Source: Viscum album (Eukaryota; Streptophyta; Magnoliopsida; Santalales; Viscaceae). Taken from it: 64,000 nucleotides of DNA. The notes beneath the pieces are model-generated. The model had not been told where the DNA came from and did no database searches. It saw only the letters and a list, made by a program, of their open reading frames with translations. The DNA lies in the NCBI GenBank assembly GCA_963277665.1, contig OY728128.1, positions 1,350,062,356 to 1,350,126,355 of the forward strand, in the 5' to 3' direction. Shown here piece by piece: positions 1-10,850 of the stretch; positions within the stretch are counted from its first letter, which is position 1, and each line of letters begins with the position of its first letter. A program made the translations under genes and the position numbers.

Positions 1-3000
1 ATTGTAAATTGGTAGCAAATCCTTTTTCTTTTTTATCTTAATATTTGGGATTTGTATACAATAGATTGGATATATGTAGAAACCCTAGTTTTCCCATGAT
101 GAAGACTTATCTAATTTTTTAGTTTTTAATCCTTGAGGCCTTGAAAAGGGTTAAAATATAGTTTTAACTATAATATTACCATGAAAAAATGATCTGAAGG
201 TTCCATTATTCTCAGGGTGTAATTTTTACCATTGGGTGATAATTGTTTGATATTCTAGGTCTATTTTATTCTTTAGGGTATTTATTATTAATAAATATAT
301 AGTATTTATTCAAATAAATTTTAATGTCTATAGCTTATAAATTAATATTTATATGTACATTTATACTTCACTGTTTAGGATATAATGGGTGGTTTCACCC
401 AAATGAGGTACACACTCAATTTGTGTCATGATCCCTTGGTTGGACCATAATAGGACTTTTTTATTTATTTTATTCTCCCCCAAAAACAATTCTCTCTCCA
501 TTATACTCAAAGGTGAGAAGAATATGTATACCTCATTGAAACTATTTAACTGAGAGGAGAATAAGGTAGAGGGGTTATAAGCTTTGCTTGATGTGGTTGA
601 TTAGATCTAAATCATGACACAACATCCATGAAGTTTGAAACTGTAACGTGAAGCTTCAGTAATTCTTCATTAGGTAAGTTTTTTATTTTAATTCTAAATT
701 GAATCTATTTTTTGGCCATTTATATAAATTTTTGAAGAGTTTTATGTATATTATTTGATTAAAATAGGTATAGGAGTGGATTGAGAAGAAATGGGTGTAT
801 TCGAGTGGTTCACAGGATTTCTATGTCTATAAATCATGAGCACATAAAATGAAGTTAAAGAACAGACTTTAATAGTTTTTGGGTATGAAGATGTTTTAAG
901 TGTTATTCCAAATTTAATTTTTACAATAAGTACACACCTTATAGTTCATTTGGGTTCATAGCTTTTGGTGTGTATATATACATGTCTAGACACCCCCTAA
1001 GAGGTATATGGAATGCAATAGCACACTCTATATCTGGTTACATGATATGACTTGACAAGGGTATAAGAATAAATACCATGTTTGGATTATAGGATATCTA
1101 TTCCATTTATGCATTTAATTTATTTTTTAAATAAACATAAATATGGGGAGAGGTCCTAAAAGAGGGGTGTTGGTTGTACACACTAAATATACCATCGTAT
1201 ACATTGTATAACATCTCCTTAAAGTGGTTTTGCATTATTTCTATCCATGGATCAATATTTGGACAATAAGTATTCAATTTTAATTATATTTGTATATATA
1301 TTATGATAGTAGGGTCCACATCACTATCAATTTACCTTGATTAGATTATTAATGGATTATTGAGGATCTTATCCCCTTGGGGATGATGACAGAATTCAGG
1401 TGATGATCTAGAGAATGTGGGAGGAGGTTAATCCTCTTGGAATAATTTTAACATTAGGATATGGGAACTTCACAAGTATGTATTTTTTATTCTACATGAG
1501 TTTTTAGAGTTTATGGATCCTTATATTATGGATGACTCAAGAGTGTATGAGTTAGTACTAGTCTCCAGTAGTTCCCTATACATATAAGTGTAGTCTTAAT
1601 GGACCTACATATGTATATAGAGATCGAGGAGGTTCCTTTTTTCCTATAAACCTCTATGAAGAGTGGTTTTATATGGTCTAGATGGTAGGATATGGTATTA
1701 TTCATACACTTGTGTTACGTTATGGTCTTCATGGAAGGTTCCTAATATGGATGTAAGATCTTATTTCTCCCCTATATCTTCTCATCATTTATTATAGAGA
1801 GATGCAGTAGGTGATTATGGGGGTAGTTTGAGTGTTGTATTTTATAAGACTATATTTTTGAACACTATGAGGTGATACGGGTATGTATTTTGAAATTAAG
1901 AACACCTTGGGAATTTTATTTGGTGATGAGGTGTGGTTCGTCCAACCAATGTAAAATCGGACCATTGCCCTGATCTAAAAGTATGTAAATTATCTCATTT
2001 AGTGTGGTTGTATGATGTAGAAATGGTTAGATACTCTTAATCACTCTCACTTTTAGTGAATCCTATGTACATGTTATTGAACTAATAGTTTCCAAAAAAT
2101 ATCTATATCTATAGTAAAAATTTATAGTTATAGATGGTGGTCATTTCTTAGGACTTATGGCCATGAGCCGAGACCGTGGTACTAATCCTTAAAAAATAAA
2201 TTCCCAGTAAGATTTGATCATGAAAGTAAAAAAAAATTATATTGATACTTTACCACTCAATGTGGACACATTATATGTAAATATATATGCATATATACCC
2301 TCCCTTATCATGTCATTCCAACACTATTCCTTTATTATTTCTATATTCTAGCACATGGCTACCAACAGAGTCCATGTGGACCAAAGTTGGGGGAAGAGAT
2401 TATCATCATGGTTCACTTTGACCAGAGTTATAAGATACTTTACATCCGTGGTTTTTCTGTCCATGACATTAGTGGGGTGATTATAACCTAATTTTTTAGT
2501 AGTGATTGTCTTGTTAATGTAGTTGGTAGTTCTTTAGAGATATCATGTTTGGTTCATTTATTTGAATCTATGGTTTTTAGTATCTCCCTTTTTAGGATGA
2601 AATATGACCCATTTAGGTATAGATATGGTATTATCCTTGATCAATCATGTCCATTGTGGATGTATGAGGTCCTCCATGGGGTTGGTACTCCCTTGTACGG
2701 TATATTTTCTATGGCGAGGAGCAGTATGCTGATATATTTTTGAGTGGTCATGTGATGGTTATAGAGATTGAATAGATAGTATGTATTGGATAATTGGGGT
2801 TAGTAACTCCCCCATTTTCTATACAAGATTTTAAGAGGTGAGGGTCCCAAATTGCAACATGTTATCAATGTTTTGATAGTGGTGGTATTTGATATGCATG
2901 GATAATTTGGGTGCTCTATTACTTACGATGTGCATGGTGCACCTGTTTTATCTCCTTTAGTGTTCCACTCCAATGGATCTAGGCTTGGTGGTATAGGATT

Positions 3001-4359
3001 AACATTATTATTTTTTAATCACCCCATTTTTTTCTAATCTATGTCACATTAATAAATTTATTGATTCAATCAAGGAAGGGGATGTTTCTTCTCTCTATTA
3101 GGATGGGGTAGGGAACTCCCCCTTGGAACAAGGTATAAGACTCCCATATGTGGGGATAATAACCCCCTTGAGCATTGTATCATTATCAAGGTGTGGGACC
3201 CCCTCTTTGGTTAGACTAGGGATTCTAGACTTAGTGATTGAGATGTTCAAATGGTATATATCTTGAAGGGGAATTGTTTTAGGAACAAAAATGTTCCTAT
3301 AAGACCAGCTCAATACCCTATGGGTTTGGAAAGTGTTGTTGTTAGTTCATATAGAATAAATTATTTTTTGGTGGGTTCACCTTTAAATATGATATTTTGA
3401 ACAATATTCTTAGGTTTGGATACGGTGATTTTTATTATGGTCCCCTCATAAAAATTGGTCTGGTTTGATCCTTCGTGTAATGGATGAGTAGAGCAGTGTT
3501 TACTCCTAAGGCCTGATGTGTACCTATCACATACTGGAAGGGAGGTGATTCCCCCTTAGTATGATGAGAATAAATGTATTTTCCCATAAGTCATTTGATT
3601 TATTTATGGATTATACATTACCTAAAATAATCATACATTAAGGGATTTCCCTATTATTTTTCATCAATTAGGTTATTTTCCTATTTGGAAGTGCAGTCAT
3701 ATCTTCTTCCCTAGTTGGTGTTTTCCTCATTGATTAATCTCGGTGGTTATATGATTCATACCTCATTTGTGATATATCAGGAAATCTTATTTACCTTTTT
3801 TAGGTTATCCTACTAGGTATTTTTATACAAACTTTTTTTCAATCATAATTCCCATAGATGTTTTATTTCTTGTAAATGCAGTTTTGTTTCTGAAAACAAA
3901 ACAAGTGTTTGTGGTGATTAGGTGGGCATGGAGTTGTGGTGTCAAATCTTAGTTACTTCCCAATGGGATTCATGGATAGAAATGGTTGGTATTGAATTTT
4001 AATGACAAAATTATCCCCGTCTTCCCAATAATCTGATGTCAATGTTTTATATTGGTGTTTTGGGCCTTCTATTTTTACCCCTTTTATACTAGAATTTATA
4101 TTTTATTCCTTTGGTATTTTTCTCAGATGTATACATGTAATTTATTCTTAGTTAAATATATCTCTCTTATTTGGTTGTGGATATTTTTTTGGATATTGAT
4201 TTATATATGATGTTGGTTGTATAGGATAAGGCATCCTGTATCAAATTTAGGAATTCTTAATGCTGCTCACCTTCACTTTCCCTATTGGATAAAGAATAGG
4301 GTTGGTGCACTCAACTCACCATCAATAAAGTAAGAGACTTTATGGGTCAGATCATGTCA
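1..4359 (+). mobile_element. Old Ty3/gypsy (Del/Tekay-like) long LTR, downstream part
   Basis: The last ~170 bases line up by eye with the end of the LTR at 51337-55302: a run near 4215-4270 resembles the 'aaggcaatgccttcccag...' block, and the end reads GGTCAGATCATGTCA where the young LTR ends GGTCGTGACA. A tRNA-iMet-type primer site follows directly. A leader-like zone at 480-700 ends in a splice-donor-like CATTAG/GTAAG. The upstream LTR end lies outside the window, so the LTR exceeds 4.3 kb. CpG is scarce and the sequence is AT-shifted, as in old methylated elements. The family is inferred from these end features only; no coding domain belongs to it here. Confidence 0.6.
1370..3560. repeat. 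Degenerate ~24-26 bp minisatellite-like tract inside the old LTR
   Basis: Short phrases of the type GG-TA...-ACTCCC-...-TAT-TAG recur about every 24-26 bases. The clearest run is 3095-3260, with successive units containing 'gggaactccccc', 'ggtataagactccc', 'ggataataaccccc' and 'ggtgtgggaccccc'. Copies are too diverged for an exact boundary or copy number. The same pattern reappears outside this LTR at ~4980-5130 and ~14415-14700. Confidence 0.4.
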
Positions 4360-4372
4360 TATTGGTATCAAA
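4360..4372 (+). other. Primer-binding site (tRNA-iMet type), old element
   Basis: TATTGGTATCAAA directly follows the LTR end TGTCA. It matches the plant gypsy/copia primer site (TTGGTATCAGAGC) over its first nine bases and compares well with the intact site at 55305-55316. Confidence 0.55.
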
Positions 4373-5193
4373 AATAGTTATTTTATAGATGAAGTTAGAT
4401 ATACGTGTATTGGGATCATGGTTCATGATATATAGGGAAGAATTTCATTAAGGCTATTAGATTTAGTTGATAGACTAGGGAAAATATCAAGGGTGTGATA
4501 TACAATACATTATTATGAAAATACTATGATAATATGTTGACTAACTTTAATACTTAGGGTATTTTTTTAGGGTATAGTTGAGTATGTTCATTCATCATAT
4601 AGCCTCTATATTACTATTGTTTTTGCTATTTGATATCCTACATTTTAAGATGCTTTCGTGTAATGAGGATTTTTATTAACCTCGTGAAAATAAGTTCACA
4701 ATAGGTGTCATATAGCCTTCTATGGATAATGAAAGTAACATGAATACTCAAAAACTTGTGAGCTTCTTGGGAGTTTTTCTCCTAATAACCTAGTAGTTTG
4801 GTGAGTAAAGATTTTTCTCACTCTAATCATACTATAGGGACATAGATATTGGTGTCCTTTAAATTTTTGTTTTAGATGTAGTTTGTAACCTTCTAGGACT
4901 ATGTGGATACCAGAGTATATGTCACCCATATGAGATTATGGAGTTTTGTACTCCCTCGTGGATACATGGGTGTAAATTACCATTCATGGGGTGTGGTTCC
5001 ACTATTCTGGCTTGACTTTTGATACTCCCTATATTATAATGAGGTACATATTCCTCATATTATAGTGGATTTAGTTACCCCTTATAGACTAGGGTACAGG
5101 TCCTCCATCTATAGAGGTTGGTGTTCTTGATGATATGAAGTTGTGGTTGTTTTATCCATTTGAGTTGGTACCCTAAAAAAATTTTAGGTTTGG
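4373..5193 (+). other. Presumed internal region of the old element (no domain seen)
   Basis: This is AT-rich DNA between the primer site and the Athila/Tat-like insertion. I see no gag or pol motif. At ~4980-5130 the ~24 bp repeat is clear: successive units read 'gatactccctatattataat', 'ggtacatattcctcatatta', 'ggatttagttaccccttata'. The stretch presumably continued into 14415-15720 before the insertion. Confidence 0.3.
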
Positions 5194-5198
5194 ATCCT
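5194..5198. repeat. Target-site duplication (left), ATCCT
   Basis: ATCCT immediately precedes the 5' LTR. It pairs with ATCCC at 14410-14414, one transition apart. Confidence 0.6.
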
Positions 5199-7118
5199 TG
5201 ATGTTATTAATATTTTAATTACTTATTATATACTCCCTTTACTTATTTTATAAGAAATGTGCATAATTTGTGTGAAATATTAATGTTTTAATACTAAGTA
5301 TAATTTTTGAGAATTTTTAGATGTAGTCCAATTGATTCAGATTATGATTTCATTTATAAATATAACCCTACTCATTAAAATTGTGTGATTCTTCTTTTTT
5401 AGGATTACATGTTCAATTTCTCACATATCAGTAGAAGGAATCAGGGGCTAATTTAGCCATTTTAAGGCTCATATGGACCACACAAAATGACCCAAAGAAT
5501 TTGTGAAGAAACTGGACTAGCCATGATGATTGAGTTACTGGTATTACTCCCAAAGCCTATATTTTGTGAAACTCCACCATGTGTTCTTGATTATCTAATA
5601 TCATCATGGGTAAAAATTTCCGGTCCCAACTCTAAGAACAGGGGGGCCAAATGAAGCTTTGAAGTCCATCCCACTATTCTGGTCGGGAATTCAAATTAGT
5701 ATAGTATTAATGACATATCTTCTGATCTAGTCATCAAATCGAGCTGATATTTTTCATTATGAAAGAGGAGATATAGACGGATGACTTTTTTTCCTAAATC
5801 ATTCAGCTTTGAAGGTATCTTCCTATTCAAAAACCCTTTCATATTTTGTCCATTGAAAAAGAATGGATTGAAATTGACAGTTTAACTTTGTTTAATAAAC
5901 CGGCCATAAATTTGGCTCCTTAAGTCCAAATGATGACAAATTTTAAGAGAGGTCGGAAAAAATTATTCAAATTAACTTTTAATAAGGAGATATCTCGAGA
6001 TTCGGCCGTCTGGATGTCCAAATCTTCAAGCCAAGTGGAGGGACAAATTGGGAATGCAAACAGTCCACTTCCTTGGGCTATAAATACATCCCCCTCATCT
6101 CCATGCAAGATATTGGAATTTAAGAAGAGATTAGATCATATTAGCATGACCAAAGACATTAAAAAGGCTTGGGAGTATCTTCCATACTCATGTTTTCAAT
6201 TGAGAGACCTTTCCTCCTCTCCTTGTTTTCATTTACTTTTATGTTCTTCATTGTTGTATTTTTGTAAGTCCTTTCCTTTGTATTTCTATTTAAAGCAAGT
6301 TTCTTCTTCAATATAACTTATTCTCATCCACCTTCTATTTTCTAATATTAATGTTCTTAAAATAGTTTAAATAAAGTTTAATCCCCTTCCCTTCTTTTAC
6401 TTTCTAATTTAATCTAAAGTTTATTTTTAATTCCCATCATCGTTCGTGTGTGTGTGTTCGACGCACAAATCTTTTCATATCCCTTTCTTTATCTTATCTT
6501 ATTAATTTATCATCATAATAATTATAACCATATTAGTAATCATTTTAATGGCTGAGTAAATCTTTAATTGGGGTGGGTTATAATTTATGTATGTTAAGTG
6601 ATTGAGAGATTTTTTTCAACGAATGTTTCTTAAATTAACATTGTGTATGTTGGACTTAACATGTCATGGATTAATGACTTGTTTTATTTAACATATGGAT
6701 TCCCTGGATTATTGGGACTATAAATACACTACCAAAATCAAGTAATGATTGATATTAGAATCCTAGTTAAGTGAAGGCATGGATTAAATCCTTAACACTA
6801 AGTAATTCCAATCAACGTCAACTTGTGACATGGGTGTTAATTAAATGCAATATAAAGAAAAGTTCAAGGATATCAAAAGCTTAACTACCTAATGATAATC
6901 TCATCCCAATATTTATCAAATTATTAAATAAATATTAATCAATCAAACATTTCAATTAATCTCTACAATCAAAACCCCCAATCAAAATATAGTTAACTAA
7001 AAACAAATGACTATTACAAAGTATCATCGCCAAGGATTCGACCTGAGTGCTGCTATACACATTAGCAGAGCACCGGAACTTTGATCGGTCGATAGGCGAC
7101 ATTCGGTCGTGCATTTCA
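5199..7118 (+). repeat. 5' LTR of the Athila/Tat-like element
   Basis: It starts TGATGTTATTAATA and ends GCATTTCA, matching 12490-14409 along its full 1920 bp. A TATA box lies at 6079. Near the 3' end (7047-7073) a GTGC-TGCTA...TAGCAGAGCAC inverted repeat is conserved in both LTRs. An alternative end at 7101 (GGCGACA) is possible; 7118 is preferred because it gives a TG...CA LTR with a near-matching target duplication. Confidence 0.85.
6079..6086 (+). promoter_or_regulatory. LTR TATA box
   Basis: TATAAATA sits in the context CCTTGGGC-TATAAATA-CATCCCC, a canonical plant core promoter. The same site is conserved at 13370-13377 in the other LTR. It probably marks the U3/R boundary, with transcription starting ~30 bases downstream. 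Confidence 0.6.
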
Positions 7119-7440
7119 AAAGGATCCACTTCCGAGGATGGTGCTTTAAGTAGTAATTAGTTTTTAGTTATTGTAAAAAACAAAAAAATTGAAAAAATTG
7201 AAAAAAAAACATAAATAAAACCCCATCTTCTCATAAAAATCATAAATTGAAAAAAAATTACCAAAACAAACTCGCCAGCCTCTTTCTTCAAAAATCGCTC
7301 TGAATGCTCCGTAGGCTCACAAATAATCCTCAGATTTTTTTCACCTTGAAATTGAGTGAACACTTAGCCAACTTAGGAGGAACGTAATAGATAATCAAAT
7401 AATTCAAGAACCAATCCTTGTCAAACCAATTGAATTAGAT
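7119..7440 (+). other. Leader between 5' LTR and gag
   Basis: This short untranslated leader includes an A-rich stretch at 7170-7260. I could not match the first bases (AAAGGATCCACTTCC) to a known tRNA 3' end, so the primer is unassigned. Confidence 0.35.
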
Positions 7441-9230
7441 ATGGCCAATCCTAGGGAACAAACACTTAAAGAACTCACTGCCCCTGATATGAATTACCAA
7501 CCTCTTGGTATTCAATATCCAAACATAGAGGATGACTTTGAACTCAAATCGTTTTTGTTCATCTTCTTCCTCATTTCCATGGGCTAGCCGGTGAGGATCC
7601 ACATCTCCACCTTAAAGAGTTCCAAGTAGTGTTCTCTACCATGAAGCCTTAAGGGGTTTTTGAGGAACAAATCAAACTCCAAGCATTCCATTTCTCCCTA
7701 GCTAACACATCCAAGTCATGGCTTTACTACCTCCCTCGTGGTTCCATAACCACATGGAATGACATAAATCAACTCATCTTAGAGAAATTTTTTCCTGCTT
7801 ATCGTAGTGCTTCAACCTGAAAGGAAATAAGTTGTATCCGTCAGTTCCCAAGTGAATCACTCCATGAATACTGGGAGAGGTTCAAGAAGCTTGTTACAAC
7901 CTGCCCACACCACCAAATCCCTAACCAAAACTTGATTAAATACTTCTATGAGGGGTTATTGGCAATGGAGAGAACCCTCATTGATTCCTCAGGTGGTGGT
8001 GCTCTTGTTGATAAAACTCATGCAGCTGTAAGAGATCTCATAAGTAACATGGCTGCAAACACACAACAATTCCATACTCGAGCACATGCTCAAGTCAAAC
8101 AAGCCCAAGATAATCAATCAATTGATACGAACAATATGACCAAGTGTATTAGTTAACTTATAGGTCTTGTGCAAAAACTAACTATGGCTACCAAATCCTC
8201 AACCTCGTCTTCTCCACAATCATTCTTTCCTTGACCTATAAAAAACTGTGGAATCTACAAATCTCCATCTCATCCAACTAACACATGTCCATAACTTCAA
8301 GAGGATCAATATGATTCATCTGGACCAATGTATCTCAATGAAGCATATGCTTAGAGGAACACCAACCCTCAACTATCAGGTTAGTTTGTTAGAAAATTCA
8401 AACAACCCCATTCTGAGCCTTTCTCTTCTATATATAACCCTAACTTGAGGTATGGTAATCCCATCTCTCATCCCCCTCAATTCCCTCTTCAAAACCCTAT
8501 CCAGTTTAAATATGGTCAAGGTGTTGGTAACTTCCAACACCTTTATACTTTTATTCTTCAACCTCAAAGGAACAATCCTCCTCCTGGATTCCATTATCCT
8601 AGTGAGCCTTCCGAATTCCAAAACCAATACCATCGCTTTCCCACGAACCAAAATCAAGGTAATCCCAATCTGGGACAAGCCTCTTTTCCCAAGAAACCAT
8701 GGGAAAGTGCAGTGGAATATCTTGCCTCCTTCACTCATTCCAACCTCAAAAACATTAAAACCCAAATTGGTCAACTTGCATCCCACCTTAATCAGTATCA
8801 ACCATCTAATTATTCCCAACCTCCAGCTCAACCATTACCCAACCCCAAGGGTAATGTAAGTGCAATTGCACTTAGATCAGGAAAGAAACTTTCTATGCCT
8901 CAAGATAATTCCTCCAAACCCCCTTTAAATATTGACCTAGAAAATGAAAAGAAAAAGAAACTTGAAAATGAACCTGAATCCATTCCCTCATTTCCTTCAA
9001 TTCCACTTATGAACCCAATTCATTTTCCTCAAGCCATTCCTAAGCCAATAAAATCCTTTGAACCTGATCCTGAAATGCTCGAAATGTTTAGATGTGTTGA
9101 AGTAAACATTCCTCTCTTAGATTCCATCAAACAAATTCCTAAGTATGCCAAGTTTCTTAAAAAAAATTCACCCACAAGGGGCATCTTAAGAAATTTGAAA
9201 ATGTTTCCACCCAGCAGTCTATTCCCATAA
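7441..9230 (+). pseudogene. gag pseudogene (Athila/Tat-type)
   Basis: The likely start is ATG 7441, with 'MANPREQTLKELTAPDMNYQ' in the typical Athila/Tat gag N-terminus position. Retrotransposon gag core motifs follow in shifted frames: 'HLKEFQVVCSTMKP' (~7608-7650), 'SWLYYLPRGS' (~7716), 'EYWERFKKL' (~7866) and the open segment 7932-8156 ('YFYEGLLAMERT', 'GGALVDKT', 'LISNMAANTQQF'). The C-terminal part is open at 8445-9230 and includes 'LASFTHSNLKN', 'IGQLASHLNQ', 'IALRSGKKL' and 'RCVEVNIPLLDSIKQIPKYA', which in relatives leads into the protease. At least two frame changes (near 7550 and between 8156 and 8445) and stops (7584, ~7650, ~7818) disable it. It would have encoded the capsid-like protein. 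The family call rests on these recognised strings. Confidence 0.8.
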
Positions 9231-9825
9231 AGTGAAAAGATCTAGGGACCATTACGGTTCCATGCCCAAATGGAAGTTCCAACTTCGATGATGCACTCAT
9301 AGACTTAGGAGCCTCAATTAATTTCATGCCCAAATCCATCTTCTCTAACCTTGGTCTAGGTCCCTTACATCCAACGGGTGTTGTAATTCAGTTATCCAAT
9401 AGAAGCATACCCATTCTTGAGGGAATAGTTTAGGATGTCCTCTCCGAGTCAATAATCTTATCTTCCCTGCTGATTTCTATGTCCTTGACATGGAAGGTGA
9501 GACGAACTCTTCTCGATCTCCACTAATTCTAGGAATACCATTCCTCACGACTGTGAGAACCAAGATTTATGTCCATTCAGGCATCTTATCCATGTAATTT
9601 GGGGACTAATTGGTCAAGTTCAACATTTTCAAAGTCATACAATACCCATCTGAGGATCACTCTGTATTCTCAATCCATGCTTCCAAGGACACTTCTAAGA
9701 GTCAATTGAACCCTATTCCATCTTGTCATTCTTTTTCTACTGATAGAAGAGTTTGTGAATATTTCATCCTCATTAACCAAGTCATAAATGGAGAAGTTGA
9801 TGTTGACATTACAAATGAAAACTGA
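9231..9825 (+). pseudogene. Aspartic protease pseudogene (Athila/Tat-type)
   Basis: The catalytic strand appears as 'LIDLGASINFMPKSIF' (9296-9343), with the D-L-G-A-S variant usual in this lineage, followed by 'LGLGPLHPTGVVIQLSNRS'. The flap-distal part (~9480-9600) is shifted in frame but shows the 'PLILGIPFL' type strand and 'VHSGILSM'. 9610-9825 is open ('VKFNIFKVIQYPSEDHSVFS'), the normal tail of the domain. An in-frame TAG at ~9432 and a frameshift near 9440-9480 break it. It would have matured the gag polyprotein. Confidence 0.75.
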
Positions 9826-10660
9826 ATTGATCTAAAGGATATTGAAAAATCTTTATAATCTCATCTTGCCTCTGACCTTCACTTCTCCAGCTTGGATGAT
9901 AATGAGGAAAATGAAATATAATTATCATTTGTTAATTCATATCAGTTTATTCAACATTCATCATTTTTTGTCCATGATTCTATAAATTCTGTTATATGTG
10001 AGGTTAACCCTAAAAAATGTGTTTATCTTGTCCCAATGAGAGTGAAGGTTGTGTGATTTGTTCCGTAATTAATAAAGTGATCACTGGTGAGGTTGAAATT
10101 GACCATTCTTTGGTGAAAAACATTGAAATAAAGGATATTGAAAATTGTATTTAGTCTTATGACTCCACTGATCCCCATTACTCTACAATGGTAAGTGGTG
10201 AAATAAATGAGTCAAAAACAATTGGGATCTCATACTGTGGTTTTGTGTTAACTGATCCCTACAAAAATAAACCATCATAATTGAGCCATCTTCTTGAATT
10301 TCCAAGCATAGAAAACCATCACTTTGTGGATAATATCATTCATTAGGTTAAAGACCAAAGTGAGGATATAAATATTCTCTTTCAAACCCCATTGAATTAA
10401 AAGCACACCAATAAGGATGGGAAGAAATTATCCAATGAATCATCAGGCCTCCCAAAGAAAAAGTTTTTCTAGAAGCACACTGGAGTTGAGAAAACACGAT
10501 GGCCACCGTCAGACTATGGGTAGTCTTATAAAACTTTCTAGCTGTAGACAAATAGATGAATCACTTCTTGGGAGGCAACCCATGTTTTCTTTTAATTTTA
10601 TGAAATTTTAATTTATTTTTTGTTTTTTATTAGATGAATAATGAATTTTCGTTTTCAGGT
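9826..10660 (+). pseudogene. Post-protease relic with internal duplication, then 'LLGRQP' motif
   Basis: After the protease a short segment appears twice: 'NQVINGEVDVDITNEN' (ending 9825, followed by 'LKDIEKSL') and ~297 bases later 'NKVITGEVEIDHSLVKN' with 'IKDIENCI'. At ~10560-10600 'SLLGRQPMFSF' occurs, a string that in full-length Athila/Tat elements is found after integrase. RT, RNase H and integrase, expected between these points, are absent, which places the deletion junction here. No function is claimed for the duplicated segment. Confidence 0.55.
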
Positions 10661-10788
10661 ATCTTCCCATGGTCCTGGAACCACCTCGACTTCCATCGGA
10701 TCCCCAAATTCTACAGTTGACCCACCACTGGATGGAGATGAAAACCCACCAAATACAAACTAGGGGGAACCTCTTGCCCTTAAACTCC

Positions 10789-10850
10789 TTCTCTCTCTCT
10801 ATCTCTCTCTCTATCTATCTATCTCTCTCTCTCTCTCTCTCTCTTTCTTC
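10789..10850. repeat. (CT)n/(CTAT)n microsatellite
   Basis: A pyrimidine-strand microsatellite of CTCT runs interrupted by CTAT units, followed by more TCTTCTTC-rich DNA to ~10915. Confidence 0.9.

Noticed and set aside
5930..6316. 128-codon ORF
   Set aside because: It lies within the 5' LTR of the Athila/Tat-like element, overlaps the TATA box, and its counterpart in the 3' LTR (13221-13421) is broken.
5202..7101. Alternative LTR limits TGTTATT...GGCGACA (1900 bp)
   Set aside because: These also give equal-length LTRs, but the flanks (CTTGA and ATAGT) share no target duplication. Limits 5199-7118 and 12490-14409 give ATCCT/ATCCC.
8376..8859. ORFs of 151 (minus) and 135 (plus, second frame) codons
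   Set aside because: They are shadow frames of the gag C-terminal frame at 8445-9230, which matches the Athila/Tat gag pattern.
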